Assembly: GCF_900143095.1 (NCBI RefSeq)
Contig: NZ_FRDA01000023.1
Coordinates: forward strand, 1 to 64,000
Direction: 5' to 3'
DNA from: Pseudomonas asturiensis
GTDB taxonomy: Bacteria; Pseudomonadota; Gammaproteobacteria; Pseudomonadales; Pseudomonadaceae
DNA: 64,000 nt
Made by a program: the position numbers and the translations under genes. The notes under the pieces were generated by a model. The model was not told where the DNA came from, made no database searches, and saw nothing but the letters and a program-made list of their open reading frames with translations. This document shows, in pieces, positions 29,651 through 38,093 of this stretch. Position 1 is the first letter of the stretch. The number at the start of each line of letters is the position of its first letter.

Positions 29651-31278
29651 TCGGTCTGACCGTTTTTCGCCCACTCGCGCAGTAGAAACTTCTGGATCTT
29701 GCCGGTCGAGGTTTTTGGCAGTGCCGTAAACACCACGGTTTTCGGCACCTTGAAGCCTGCCAGGTGCTCACGACAGAACCGCATGATCTGCTCGCCCGTC
29801 ACCTCGTCTGCCCCGGCCTTGAGGGTCACAAATGCGCAGGGCGTCTCACCCCACTTGTCATCGGGCCTGGCGACCACTGCGGCCTCCAGAACGGCCGGAT
29901 GGCGATACAGCACACCTTCAACCTCAATGGTGGAAATGTTCTCGCCACCGGAAATGATGATGTCCTTGCTGCGGTCACGAATCTCCAGATAGCCGTCCGC
30001 GTGCCAGACCGCCAGGTCTCCAGAGTGAAACCAGCCGCCTTCGAACGCCTTGTCGGTGGCGCTCTGATTACCCAGATAGCCTTTCATGACCGTGTTGCCG
30101 CGCATGTAGATCTCGCCAAGGGTCTGGCCGTCCTTCGGCACAGGCTGATGGGTCAGCGGGTCGGCCACCATCACACCTTCGAGCGTGGGGTAACGCACGC
30201 CCTGACGCGCCTTGACTGAGGCCCGCTCGTCGGCCGGCAGTTCATCCCACTCGGTTTTCCAGGCGCAGACAGTGACCGGCCCGTAGGTTTCGGTCAGCCC
30301 GTAGGCGTGGGTAATGCAGATGCCCATTGCCTCGACCGAGGCAATCACCCGCGCAGGCGGTGCGGCGCCTGCGGTCATGGCATTGACGGGATGACCGAAT
30401 GCCACGTCGGCGGCGTTGGGCAGATTGGCCAGGGCATTGAGCACGATGGGCGCGCCGCATAAATGGCTGACGGTGTGCTGGCTGATCAGCGTAATGATTT
30501 TCTGAGGATCGACCCGACGCAAAAACACATGCGTGCCCGCCTGCGCGGTGATGGTCCAGGGATAACACCAGCCGTTGCAGTGAAACATCGGCAGGGTCCA
30601 CAGGTAAACCGGGTGCAGGCCCATGCCCCAGGCCATCTGATTGCCGATGGCATTCAGGTACGCGCCGCGATGGTGATAAACCACACCCTTGGGGTCGCCG
30701 GTGGTACCGGAGGTGTAGTTCAGCGAGATCGGCGCCCATTCATCCTGCGGCCATTGCCACTCGAAATCGGGGTCGCCTGCGGCCAGCAGCGCGTCGTAGT
30801 CCAGTTCGCTCAACGGCCGCCCTTCGCCGTATTCGGGATCGTCCACGTCGATCAACAGCGGAGGATTGTCCAGCAGGGCCAGGGCGGCATGCACCACGGC
30901 ATGAAACTCACGGTCAGCGATCAACACCCGCGCTTCACCGTGCCTGAGCATGAAGGCAATGGCCGTGGCATCCAGCCGCACATTAAGGGTATTGAGCACC
31001 GCACCCAGCATGGGTACGCCGAAGTGCACCTCAAGCATGGCCGGAATGTTGGGCAGCATGACCGCAACCGTATCGCCACTTTGCACACCTAACTGGCTCA
31101 ACCCTGACGCAAGCTGGCGACAGCGGCGATAGGTCTGTGCCCAGTCGCGGCGGATCGCGCCATGGATTACGGCCGGATAGTCCGGGTACGTTGCGGCGGT
31201 GCGCTCAAGAAAACTCAGCGGCGTGAGTGCCATGTGGTTGGCCGGGCCTCTGGAGAGGCCCTGATGGAAGATCGACAT
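29617..31278 (-). CDS. acyl-CoA synthetase (AMP-forming)
   Basis: A 553-aa ANL-superfamily ligase that activates a carboxylic acid as acyl-AMP and then acyl-CoA. The P-loop-like LNYTSGTTGDPKGVVYHHRG is at about residues 180-200. AMP-site ITHAYGLTETYGPVT, HSGDLAVWHADGYLEIRDRS, IISGGENIST and the C-terminal LPKTSTGKIQKF (catalytic Lys) are all present. It resembles medium-chain fatty acyl-CoA ligases; the exact chain length cannot be assigned. The start at 31278 (MSIFHQG) follows AAGG; upstream in-frame codons lack family sequence. Confidence 0.92.
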   Translation of the reverse strand: MSIFHQGLSRGPANHMALTPLSFLERTAATYPDYPAVIHGAIRRDWAQTYRRCRQLASGLSQLGVQSGDTVAVMLPNIPAMLEVHFGVPMLGAVLNTLNVRLDATAIAFMLRHGEARVLIADREFHAVVHAALALLDNPPLLIDVDDPEYGEGRPLSELDYDALLAAGDPDFEWQWPQDEWAPISLNYTSGTTGDPKGVVYHHRGAYLNAIGNQMAWGMGLHPVYLWTLPMFHCNGWCYPWTITAQAGTHVFLRRVDPQKIITLISQHTVSHLCGAPIVLNALANLPNAADVAFGHPVNAMTAGAAPPARVIASVEAMGICITHAYGLTETYGPVTVCAWKTEWDELPADERASVKARQGVRYPTLEGVMVADPLTHQPVPKDGQTLGEIYMRGNTVMKGYLGNQSATDKAFEGGWFHSGDLAVWHADGYLEIRDRSKDIIISGGENISTIEVEGVLYRHPAVLEAAVVARPDDKWGETPCAFVTLKAGADEVTGEQIMRFCREHLAGFKVPKTVVFTALPKTSTGKIQKFLLREWAKNGQTDQGVKVEAASQ

Positions 31279-31406
31279 AAGAACACCTTGGCGTATTGTT
31301 AGCTCTGGACCCGCATGGGCCGGTGATTTCACGAGGCTGCTGTGCTCAGTTATAGCCTGCGGCGGCGGTTCTGCGTGATCAGACCTTCGGATAAATCCCA
31401 CGCACG

Positions 31407-31474
31407 TATAGCCAATGGCTTACACACAATCGAGTTGTTTGGCTCTTTGTGAGTCCACGACACGGCCGTAAGAT
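31407..31474 (+). promoter_or_regulatory. GacA-box and -10 of rsmX copy 1
   Basis: Bases 31407-31424 read TATAGCCAATGGCTTACA. Its complement starts TGTAAGCCATTGG, matching the TGTAAG half of the GacA upstream activating sequence (TGTAAG-N6-CTTACA). A -10-like TAAGAT lies at 31469-31474. The box centre would be about 66 bases upstream of the predicted RNA start, the usual geometry for Gac-controlled rsm genes. Confidence 0.78.
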
Positions 31475-31480
31475 TGGATC

Positions 31481-31594
31481 CAACAACTGGTGAGCAGGGA
31501 GCTCGCCAGGATCAGGGACGATCGACCATCGCCGGGACGGCAGCCGACAGGGAGTTGGAATGGTCTTGGAAAAACCCGCTTCGGCGGGTTTTTT
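31481..31594 (+). ncRNA. rsmX: rsmX-type regulatory RNA, copy 1
   Basis: A roughly 114-nt RNA predicted to sequester CsrA/RsmA-family translational repressors. Seven GGA triplets are present, four displayed in hairpin loops. The first stem is GGTGAGC (31489-31495), loop AGGGA, GCTCGCC (31501-31507). GATC-AGGGAC-GATC, GCC-GGGAC-GGC and CCGAC-AGGGA-GTTGG follow. It ends in a terminator, AACCCGC-TTCG-GCGGGTT plus a T-run. The start is inferred from the -10. Gene numbering within the rsmX family cannot be assigned. Confidence 0.87.
31571..31594 (+). terminator. terminator of rsmX copy 1
   Basis: Stem AAAACCCGC / GCGGGTTTT (31571-31592) with a TTCG loop and T-run to 31594. Confidence 0.93.
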
Positions 31595-31720
31595 ATTGCC
31601 TGCGATTTCTTGCCGCTGATTGAGCCGCTGATTAAAAAATGTACGCGTCCTGATCCATCACTGATCACTTGTCACATTGTCGCGTCATGTTGAGTGAGGA
31701 ACAGGGCTGCAACGGCCTCG

Positions 31721-31788
31721 TATAGCCAAAGGCTTACACGCCCTGGGGGCAGTTGGCTATTTTTGTCCGACAACAAGAGCCGTATGAT
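31721..31788 (+). promoter_or_regulatory. GacA-box and -10 of rsmX copy 2
   Basis: TATAGCCAAAGGCTTACA at 31721-31738 and the -10-like TATGAT at 31783-31788 lie exactly 314 bases downstream of the corresponding elements of copy 1. The sequence between box and -10 differs substantially from copy 1, so box and -10 are conserved islands. Confidence 0.77.
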
Positions 31789-31794
31789 TGGATC

Positions 31795-31908
31795 CAACAA
31801 GTGGTGAACAGGGAGTTCACCAGGATCAAGGATGATCGACCATCGCCTGGGAGGCGGCCGACAGGAAGTCGGGATGGTCTTGGGAAAACCCGCTTCGGCG
31901 GGTTTTTT
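31795..31908 (+). ncRNA. rsmX: rsmX-type regulatory RNA, copy 2
   Basis: Same architecture as copy 1 at a 314-base offset, also with seven GGA triplets. The first hairpin is GGTGAAC-AGGGA-GTTCACC (31803-31821). Compared with copy 1, G-C pairs become A-T pairs on both sides of the stem, a compensatory change that supports the RNA fold. Further hairpins are GATC-AAGGAT-GATC, GCC-TGGGA-GGC and CCGAC-AGGAA-GTCGG, followed by a terminator. It lies 32 bases past the leftward gene at 31941 and converges on it. Confidence 0.87.
31885..31908 (+). terminator. terminator of rsmX copy 2
   Basis: AAAACCCGC-TTCG-GCGGGTTTT followed by a T-run to 31908, identical in the stem to copy 1. Confidence 0.93.
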
Positions 31909-31940
31909 GTTGTCTGCACAAACGTGAATGCCTGCGATGG

Positions 31941-32447
31941 TTAGCGGCCGCGCGCCTTGTTTTTGCGCAGCTTTTCGCGATTCTTTTCCAGTGCCTGCTG
32001 ACGACCCGCCTCAGCACCAGCCTGCTCACGTTCGATCCTGAGCGCGATTAAGTCGGCGCGCATTTCCCGTTGCCGCTGACTGTTGAGCATCAGCAGCCCC
32101 AGCAATGGAAGCAACAGGCCAAGCGCATAGATAAACAGTTCGATGCCGCGGCCATAACCCGGAAAGGTCGGCAGCACCGCCAACAGGCTCACGATGGGCA
32201 TCGCGACCAGCAGCCAAAAGCCCTCGCGACGCCCACGGGTGACCATCAAACCGCCCAGGGCCAGCACCATCGCTGCGCCGATCAGCACCATGACCTGGAC
32301 GATCGTGCCGTCCTGCGCATCGTTGAACCAGGTGTAAAACACCTGAGACGTCGCCAGGGCCATGGAGAACGTGATCAGCAGCATCGAGCCCAGAAACGTC
32401 GGAAAGTAACGGGCTCTGAAGGCATAGTAATGATGACGATCGGTCAT
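31941..32447 (-). CDS. multi-pass membrane protein, possible immunity partner
   Basis: A 168-aa protein with four hydrophobic segments: FLGSMLLITFSMALATSQVF, VQVMVLIGAAMVLALGGLMV, FWLLVAMPIVSLLAVLPTF and LFIYALGLLLPLLGLLML. A very basic, coiled C-terminal tail (about residues 120-168) should be cytoplasmic. Its ATG overlaps the stop of the upstream gene by 4 bases, so the two are translationally coupled. It is the last leftward gene of the T6SS side. No family is recognised; an immunity role is inferred only from coupling and location. Confidence 0.72.
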   Translation of the reverse strand: MTDRHHYYAFRARYFPTFLGSMLLITFSMALATSQVFYTWFNDAQDGTIVQVMVLIGAAMVLALGGLMVTRGRREGFWLLVAMPIVSLLAVLPTFPGYGRGIELFIYALGLLLPLLGLLMLNSQRQREMRADLIALRIEREQAGAEAGRQQALEKNREKLRKNKARGR

Positions 32448-33349
32448 TCGGTCACTTCCTCATAAAGGCCGACCGCGATGCTTTGCATGTAGCTGCTGCC
32501 CACCAGCCCCATTCCGACGCTGAGTACGTCCTGCAACTGGATGACCGTAGCCGGCTTGAGTTGAGTCGGCGTCATGCGTGTCGGCAATTCCCCACTGCGC
32601 TGCTTGAGCTTGAGCAACCGGGACGTCAGCTTAGGGTTTTGAAGCGTCAGCAATTCTTCGGTCAACGCCTTGCGTTGTTGCCGGTTGAGCTCTTTGGTCA
32701 GATCGAACCAACTGCGTCCGGTGGCGGCTTTGCGCGCCTGCATCAGCTTGTACGTGGTCAGCCCCGTGGCGCCGACACCCGACAGGGATGCAATGTCCAG
32801 CACCGAGGCGATGACCTGATACAACTCTGAATCGTCGAGCCTGTCGTTGGCGGCCGGAGCCCTGACTTCGTTGAGGGTGCGGGCCAGACCGATACCGCAC
32901 TGTGCGGTGCTGGCGGCTGCCGAGGCGTAGCCGATTGCGGTGATGACCAGACTGGCACCGCCCGAAAAAGGCACGGCCGCCCCACCACCGAAAACGGCGA
33001 TCCAGCCCAGGACTGCTCCGCCACAGGACATCGTGGCACTGAATGCCTCGTACAGCAGACGGGACTCGCGAGGATTGGTCTGCACCTCACGGGCGAACTG
33101 CTGGGGCGCGATATTGCGTTTGGCCTCCCGCAGGATCAGCCGCTTGGGCTTGATGCTGCAGATGGGCGTGAATTCTCGAAGCGTCACGACGTTGAAGTCG
33201 CTGTCGATGTACACGACGCCTGCGCCTGCGATGCCCGGGTCGGAATCGATGGACGCAAACAGACGTTGAACGTTGATTCTGGCTGCAATGTTCTGGCGCG
33301 CCAGAACCTGCGAAGGGCTGTTGTACAACCCGATCATGGCTTGGGACAT
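32444..33349 (-). CDS. hypothetical protein, 301 aa, candidate membrane-active T6SS-linked protein
   Basis: The first 100 residues are soluble-looking (MSQAMIGLYNSPSQVLARQN, then GAGVVYIDSDFNVVTLREF). A long Gly/Ala-rich hydrophobic stretch (about residues 105-155: CGGAVLGWIAVFGGGAAVPF and VITAIGYASAAAST) could form a helical hairpin in a membrane. A helical basic C-terminus follows (RKAATGRSWFDLTKELNRQQ). There is no signal peptide. The start at 33349 follows AAGGAAG; the ATG 45 bases upstream is less likely. Translationally coupled to the following multi-TM gene. The family is not recognised. Confidence 0.7.
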   Translation of the reverse strand: MSQAMIGLYNSPSQVLARQNIAARINVQRLFASIDSDPGIAGAGVVYIDSDFNVVTLREFTPICSIKPKRLILREAKRNIAPQQFAREVQTNPRESRLLYEAFSATMSCGGAVLGWIAVFGGGAAVPFSGGASLVITAIGYASAAASTAQCGIGLARTLNEVRAPAANDRLDDSELYQVIASVLDIASLSGVGATGLTTYKLMQARKAATGRSWFDLTKELNRQQRKALTEELLTLQNPKLTSRLLKLKQRSGELPTRMTPTQLKPATVIQLQDVLSVGMGLVGSSYMQSIAVGLYEEVTE

Positions 33350-33376
33350 CGGTCTTCCTTGAATCCGTTCGACGCA

Positions 33377-33408
33377 CTTCACCGGCCTCGCCACGGAGGC
33401 CGGTGAAG
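33377..33408 (-). terminator. strong hairpin between tagQ and the downstream two-gene module
   Basis: Perfect 13-bp inverted repeat CTTCACCGGCCTC (33377-33389) / GAGGCCGGTGAAG (33396-33408) with a 6-base loop. No U-run follows, so it may attenuate or protect RNA 3' ends rather than terminate fully. Confidence 0.6.
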
Positions 33409-33438
33409 CTGTCGATCAATGCTTATGCATCAATGTAC

Positions 33439-34380
33439 TCAAACGTTCGGGCAAGGCACTGGAGCCCAGTCGCCGACGTCTGGGTTCTTGCACATGCTGT
33501 TGACCTGGGTTTGACCGGCGGTCGCCACCTGCGCGCTCTCGGCCTGCTTGACCTTGGCCTGCTGCAGGTTTTTCTCGGTCCCGACCGCTTCTTTCGGCAC
33601 GTCAGGCAGTTTCTGCTGCTTGGCCTTGGTGTTCTTGCCGGTCTTCTTGTTCGACGTGGCCGCAACCGGTGCGGTATCGGCATTGGCGACGATCACCACG
33701 TCGTTGCGCTTCACACCCACTTGTTGCAGGTCTTTCTCGTAGGCCTGGGTGTAGCTGCTCAGGTCTTCGCTGGCACGACCGTTGACCGCGGCGATCAGGT
33801 CGTTGGACTCTTTCAGGCCGGCCACGATTTCAGCCAGGCGCTTGCGGCCTTCGGTGGCGTTGATGGTGTTGGCCTTGCGACCCGAGATCAGGTTGGTGAA
33901 CTCACGCTGGTAGCAGGACTGCGAAGCCTTGGCGTACGCCGTGCTGCGGTCGATGTCGGCCGCGCTTTTGTTGATGTCGGTGGAGTAGGAAGCGATACGT
34001 GCGTTGTCGTCGGTGATCTGCTTCTGACGCTCGGTGTAATAACCCGCTGCGCCGCCGACCAGTGCGCCGCCTGCGGCACCGATGGCAACGTTACGCGCAC
34101 GCTTGTCGGAGTTACCGGTCAGGGCACCCGCCAGAGCGCCGCCCACTGCACCCAGTGCCGCGCCGGTCGCGACCGATTTGGTCATGTCCGAGTCGGTCTG
34201 ACGCAGGTGCTGCACAGGCTCGTAGCAGGTCGGGTAGTACTCGACCTTGGTGCTGGCGCCGACTTTGGAAACCGGGGAGCTTGCGCAACCGGTCAGCAGG
34301 ACAGCGCCGAAACCGGCGGTAGCCAGCAGCAAGGCACGGCTTTTCGAGGCCGAGACAAAGGGTTTACGGGACAAAAGCAT
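33439..34380 (-). CDS. tagQ: T6SS-associated lipoprotein TagQ-like
   Basis: A 313-aa outer-membrane lipoprotein precursor. The signal sequence ends in LLTGC with Cys32 as the lipidation site and Ala at +2, which favours the outer membrane. Residues about 65-130 contain glycine-zipper stretches (GAALGAVGGALAGALTGNSD, AIGAAGGALVGGAAGYYTER). The C-terminal part is helical and Lys/Gln-rich, ending CKNPDVGDWAPVPCPNV. In P. aeruginosa TagQ is the lipoprotein that anchors TagR in the threonine-phosphorylation branch. The start at 34380 was chosen for the signal peptide and AGAAGAG upstream. Confidence 0.78.
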   Translation of the reverse strand: MLLSRKPFVSASKSRALLLATAGFGAVLLTGCASSPVSKVGASTKVEYYPTCYEPVQHLRQTDSDMTKSVATGAALGAVGGALAGALTGNSDKRARNVAIGAAGGALVGGAAGYYTERQKQITDDNARIASYSTDINKSAADIDRSTAYAKASQSCYQREFTNLISGRKANTINATEGRKRLAEIVAGLKESNDLIAAVNGRASEDLSSYTQAYEKDLQQVGVKRNDVVIVANADTAPVAATSNKKTGKNTKAKQQKLPDVPKEAVGTEKNLQQAKVKQAESAQVATAGQTQVNSMCKNPDVGDWAPVPCPNV

Positions 34381-34466
34381 ATTGGCGTTCTCTTCTTTAG
34401 GTTTGACGTGCCCGGTGCGGCCTGATGCCGCCCGAGTCCCCTCTGTGCTTGCCAGACACCGGCCGG

Positions 34467-36191
34467 TCATGGCTGACTGGCCGATGCAAGCAATTGCTTC
34501 ACAATCGTTTCCGGATCAGCGCGCTTCTGCTGGCGGTATTCGCCCACATGACGCACGAACAGCGTCGCCCGGGTGACCAGGCTCTTGCCGATGATCGGCT
34601 TGCGATTGAGTTCTTCTTTGATCCGCTGAAACTGCGCCTGAATCACCGCATCGGTGTAGCGCGTGCCGGTCGCCAGGTTATCGATGTAGATCGCCACCGC
34701 GCCATCCAGTGCGCTGCGACCGTTATCGATGGCGGTCCCGAACAGCTTGGCGCTGGCCTCGTCCTTGGCGGCGAGGGCCTGCTGCTGGCTCTTCTTCAGG
34801 TTGGTCAGGCGGATGTTGTAGTTATTGATGGTCTCCGCCACCAGCGCAGCGGACTGGATCAGGTTGCCAGCCGCCTCTTCACGTTGCTGGGCGATCAGCG
34901 AGACATTGCGCTTGAGTTCTTCGTTGACCAGCCCGAGCTCGGCCTGCAAGCGCGGATCGGCGCTGGCGGCGATGATGCTGTCCAGCCGCTTGGTCGGGTC
35001 CTGCGCATCGTCGATGGCATCGGTCAGGGACGCGAGTCGACCTTCCTTCTGCCATTGCTCGAACAGCTCCTTGTAACGTGAGCGCGGCGCGGACAGAGCA
35101 CCGATGGCCACCCGAAAGCCGGTGGTTTCATTACTCTGCTCGGAGCCGTCGGCGGCAAACAGCGGGTACTCGCGGCGCATGCCGGTGAACAGCGTGCCCT
35201 CGCCTTCCAGGTAGTTGCCGCCCTTGGCCACGAAGCCGCCATAAGCGCCCTGACGACGCCCGGCATGCACCAGCTGGAAGGACTCCTGAACCATTTCCGC
35301 CGCGTTGCCGATCACGTCGAACAGGCCGATCGGGTTAGGCAGTTTGGTGCCGATCGGCATCAGGCGTGCCGCTTGCCCGGTGCCTCCGGCGACCTGATTG
35401 AATACCGCCCAGTCAGACAAGGGGCCGTCAGTTTCGCTGCCTTCAAGCCTGCGAGGAAACAGTCGGCCGTCCATGTCCTGGCGGCTCACGGCCTGCGCGC
35501 CTCGCGCTGCAAATTCCCACTCCACTTCGGTCGGCAGGCGCACGAAACCGGTCCCGCCCTCCTCCGCATCCGTGCCGCGACCGCTGACCGGCAGCAGCTC
35601 ACGGTGGTATTTCATCAACCAGGCGCTGTACACCGCCGAAAAGCGCTCGGCCTCGAAACGCGACAGCTTGACCTTGGGCAGACGACCCGCCATGCCGGTC
35701 GGCGCGTCACAGGCAGGTGCGGGCTCGCCGCTGGCCAGCGACTGCGCCTGCGACATGACCTGCGCATACTGACGGGCAGTGACTTCGTACTTGCCGATGA
35801 AATACATCATCGGCTTGAGCGGCGTACCCGCATCGGTCTTGGGCAGCAACGGGCTGATGGTTTTGCGCCAGTCAGCGGGCAGATCCTTGAGGGTGAACTG
35901 ACCGTTGATGAAGTCACGGCGATAACCGGAGATGAACGACTGCTTGTAGCCCGGCTCGTCCTCACTGAACGGGTAGCCAAGGCTGATCTCGCGATCGTCC
36001 AGGCTGCCCTGCGCCAGGATGTACACATAGCGAAAGACCATTTCACCGTCGCATGGCAGCGGCAGACTGATGTCGTCAGCCAGCGGCTTGGGGTTGTCCA
36101 GTTTGTCATCGTCGTCGGCCTGAACGCTCAACGACGATACGCACAGTGCAGCCATCGCCAGCACCAGACCGGCCCTGCGCAACTCAAACAT
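34467..36191 (-). CDS. tagR: T6SS regulatory protein TagR (formylglycine-generating-enzyme-like)
   Basis: A 574-aa periplasmic protein with signal peptide MFELRRAGLVLAMAALCVSS (cleavage after about SVQA). The SUMF1/FGE-sulfatase domain (about residues 115-340) shows YFIGKYEVTARQYAQVM, RLPTEVEWEFAARG, NPIGLFDVIGNAAEMVQES and NETTGFRVAIG. A long helical C-terminal region follows (about 345-574). P. aeruginosa TagR promotes PpkA activation. The start at 36191 follows GGAAGGAATC and overlaps the tagS stop by 8 bases. The long upstream extension of this frame lies within tagS and is not coding. Confidence 0.88.
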   Translation of the reverse strand: MFELRRAGLVLAMAALCVSSLSVQADDDDKLDNPKPLADDISLPLPCDGEMVFRYVYILAQGSLDDREISLGYPFSEDEPGYKQSFISGYRRDFINGQFTLKDLPADWRKTISPLLPKTDAGTPLKPMMYFIGKYEVTARQYAQVMSQAQSLASGEPAPACDAPTGMAGRLPKVKLSRFEAERFSAVYSAWLMKYHRELLPVSGRGTDAEEGGTGFVRLPTEVEWEFAARGAQAVSRQDMDGRLFPRRLEGSETDGPLSDWAVFNQVAGGTGQAARLMPIGTKLPNPIGLFDVIGNAAEMVQESFQLVHAGRRQGAYGGFVAKGGNYLEGEGTLFTGMRREYPLFAADGSEQSNETTGFRVAIGALSAPRSRYKELFEQWQKEGRLASLTDAIDDAQDPTKRLDSIIAASADPRLQAELGLVNEELKRNVSLIAQQREEAAGNLIQSAALVAETINNYNIRLTNLKKSQQQALAAKDEASAKLFGTAIDNGRSALDGAVAIYIDNLATGTRYTDAVIQAQFQRIKEELNRKPIIGKSLVTRATLFVRHVGEYRQQKRADPETIVKQLLASASQP

Positions 36192-37377
36192 CTCTGATTC
36201 CTTCCGAAGCTTCGATACGTGCGACACGCAAGCCACCCAAGGTCGCAGCGAGCGCGCTGGCACCCAGGACGGCAAACAGCGCCACCAGATAGTGATGGGG
36301 CAACAGGTGGCTGGCGTATTCACCGCCGACCTGCACAAACAAACGGTTCAGGCCCAGCTCGGCGACGCCATACAACGCGGCACCCAACACGGCCGCGAGC
36401 GTGCCGCTGTACAACGCCTGCAGCACGACGAACAACAACAGCCCGCCCGTGCTGAAACCCAGCAGCCGCAGCACCGACAACTCACGACGCTTGCGCTCGA
36501 CGGACGCCAGCGCGCCGGCAAAAATCGCCGCACAGGCACCCGTCACGGCCAGGCCGGCGATCACCCAGAATACAATCGTCAGGTTACGGCTCAAGGACTG
36601 TACCTGGGCGATGGCCTGAGACTGCGTGGACACCAGAATGCCGGTATCGGCGAAGTAACGGCGCAGCGGTTCGACATCGTTCAGACCCCGCGCGTAAAGA
36701 CGAAATGCCGGGTAAATGCGCGGCTTGTCGGAGCGCGGCTCACCTTCCCAGCCGAACACGCTCACGGCACGTCCATCGCGATAATCTTCGGCCGCTTCCA
36801 GAAATGCCAGCGGTGCAAACAGCGCATCACGCTGAAAGCTTTCCAGCGGAAGAATCGCCTGCACGCGCACCGGTGTGCGTTGCGTCTGCACGGTGCCTGA
36901 GACCTGCCGGCTGAATGCGGCTTCGATCCAGTCGCCTACTTGTGCATTGAGTTTTTCGGCCGAGGTCTTGCTCAGCAGCACGCTGTCCACGCGCTGCGTT
37001 GTCGCCGAGCCGTTCAACAAAGGGTCGCCCGCTGCGGTCGGGATCATCTCGACGTTGAGCGTCTGGCCGTTCACGGACAGATCAGCCGTCGCGGCAATCT
37101 GACGGGTGCGGGGCAGTACAAAACCCACGTCCGGGCGTTGGGCCAGGGTCTCGATGAACTGCGCGGTGAAGCGCCCGCCGCCCAGCGGGATCACTTCCCG
37201 CACGGCGGGATCCTGCTCCAGCCGTTCGGTGAGGCTGCCGATCAGGCCGAACTTGAGGCCGAACAGCACCAGCAACGGTGCAATCACCGCCACCAGCGCC
37301 AACACGCTGCAGGCCGAGAGCCGACTTTCAGCGCGATAATCCTGCCAGGCCATGCTGGCGACAAGGGCCGTGCGCAT
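36184..37377 (-). CDS. tagS: T6SS-associated ABC transporter permease TagS
   Basis: A 397-aa FtsX/MacB-type permease. One TM lies near the N-terminus (LSACSVLALVAVIAPLLVLF), a large extracytoplasmic domain spans about residues 55-260, and three TMs sit at the C-terminus (IVFWVIAGLAVTGACAAIFA, GLLLFVVLQALYSGTLAAVL, YLVALFAVLGASALAATLGG). With TagT it forms the inner-membrane transporter required upstream of PpkA signalling in H1-type T6SS. The start at 37377 overlaps the tagT stop (TGATG). Confidence 0.88.
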   Translation of the reverse strand: MRTALVASMAWQDYRAESRLSACSVLALVAVIAPLLVLFGLKFGLIGSLTERLEQDPAVREVIPLGGGRFTAQFIETLAQRPDVGFVLPRTRQIAATADLSVNGQTLNVEMIPTAAGDPLLNGSATTQRVDSVLLSKTSAEKLNAQVGDWIEAAFSRQVSGTVQTQRTPVRVQAILPLESFQRDALFAPLAFLEAAEDYRDGRAVSVFGWEGEPRSDKPRIYPAFRLYARGLNDVEPLRRYFADTGILVSTQSQAIAQVQSLSRNLTIVFWVIAGLAVTGACAAIFAGALASVERKRRELSVLRLLGFSTGGLLLFVVLQALYSGTLAAVLGAALYGVAELGLNRLFVQVGGEYASHLLPHHYLVALFAVLGASALAATLGGLRVARIEASEGIRDV

Positions 37378-38093
37378 CAGCAGGCCTCCGCAAGCGTGGC
37401 GGTCACGCCGCCGTCGGTATCGCGTCGACACTCGATGCGCAGCACCACCATGCCTGCGTGGCGAACCAGCGCCTCGTCGTGCGTCGCGATCACACAGCAG
37501 GCTCGCTGCCGGGTGGCCTGGTTCAGCAGCAGTTGCATGACGCGTGACGCGTTGAGCGGGTCCAGCGCAGCCGTCGGTTCATCGGCCAGCAGGAGTTGTG
37601 GCGCGTGAGCCAGTGCCCGGGCACAGCTCACACGCTGGCGTTGCCCGACCGACAGCGCTGCCGGTTTCTTGCGCAACTGGTCACCGATTTCCAGCTGATC
37701 GGCCAGTCGTTTGACCGTGCCGTCGTCGCTCAAACCCAGCAGCCTGCGTGACAAATCGATGTTGCCGCGAACGTCCAGATAGCCCAGCAAGCCACCGGTT
37801 TGCAGCACATAGCCCAAATGGCGGCTGCGCAGCTCGGCCAACTGATTGTGTCGCCCGTCGCGCCACAGACTGCCGATGTCGTGTTCGCCGTGCGGTGTCG
37901 AAAAATCGAAGCGTTGCATCTGGTCGGGTGACGACACCAGCGCCAGCATGTCCAGCAAGGTGCTCTTGCCACAGCCGCTGGGGCCGACCAGCGCGTAATG
38001 CTGCCCGGCCTTGAGTTCCAGGCGCGGCACCACGAGGCGATAGCGTTGGCTGCCCTGGCCTCGGGCCTTGTGCACTTCGCGCAGGTTCAGCAT
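37377..38093 (-). CDS. tagT: T6SS-associated ABC transporter ATPase TagT
   Basis: A 238-aa ABC ATPase of the LolD/MacB type. Walker A is GPSGCGKST (about residues 37-45), the Q-loop is in GYVLQTGGLLGYL, Walker B is LLLADEP, and the H-loop is VIATHDEAL. The signature motif reads LSVGQRQRVSCARAL, with Val in place of the second usual Gly of LSGGQ. It pairs with TagS. Its start abuts the ppkA stop. Confidence 0.9.
   Translation of the reverse strand: MLNLREVHKARGQGSQRYRLVVPRLELKAGQHYALVGPSGCGKSTLLDMLALVSSPDQMQRFDFSTPHGEHDIGSLWRDGRHNQLAELRSRHLGYVLQTGGLLGYLDVRGNIDLSRRLLGLSDDGTVKRLADQLEIGDQLRKKPAALSVGQRQRVSCARALAHAPQLLLADEPTAALDPLNASRVMQLLLNQATRQRACCVIATHDEALVRHAGMVVLRIECRRDTDGGVTATLAEAC

Noticed and set aside
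31420-31944. Short open frames across the rsmX region
   Set aside because: They run through paired-stem RNA sequence and terminators, and their similarity to each other follows from the RNA duplication.
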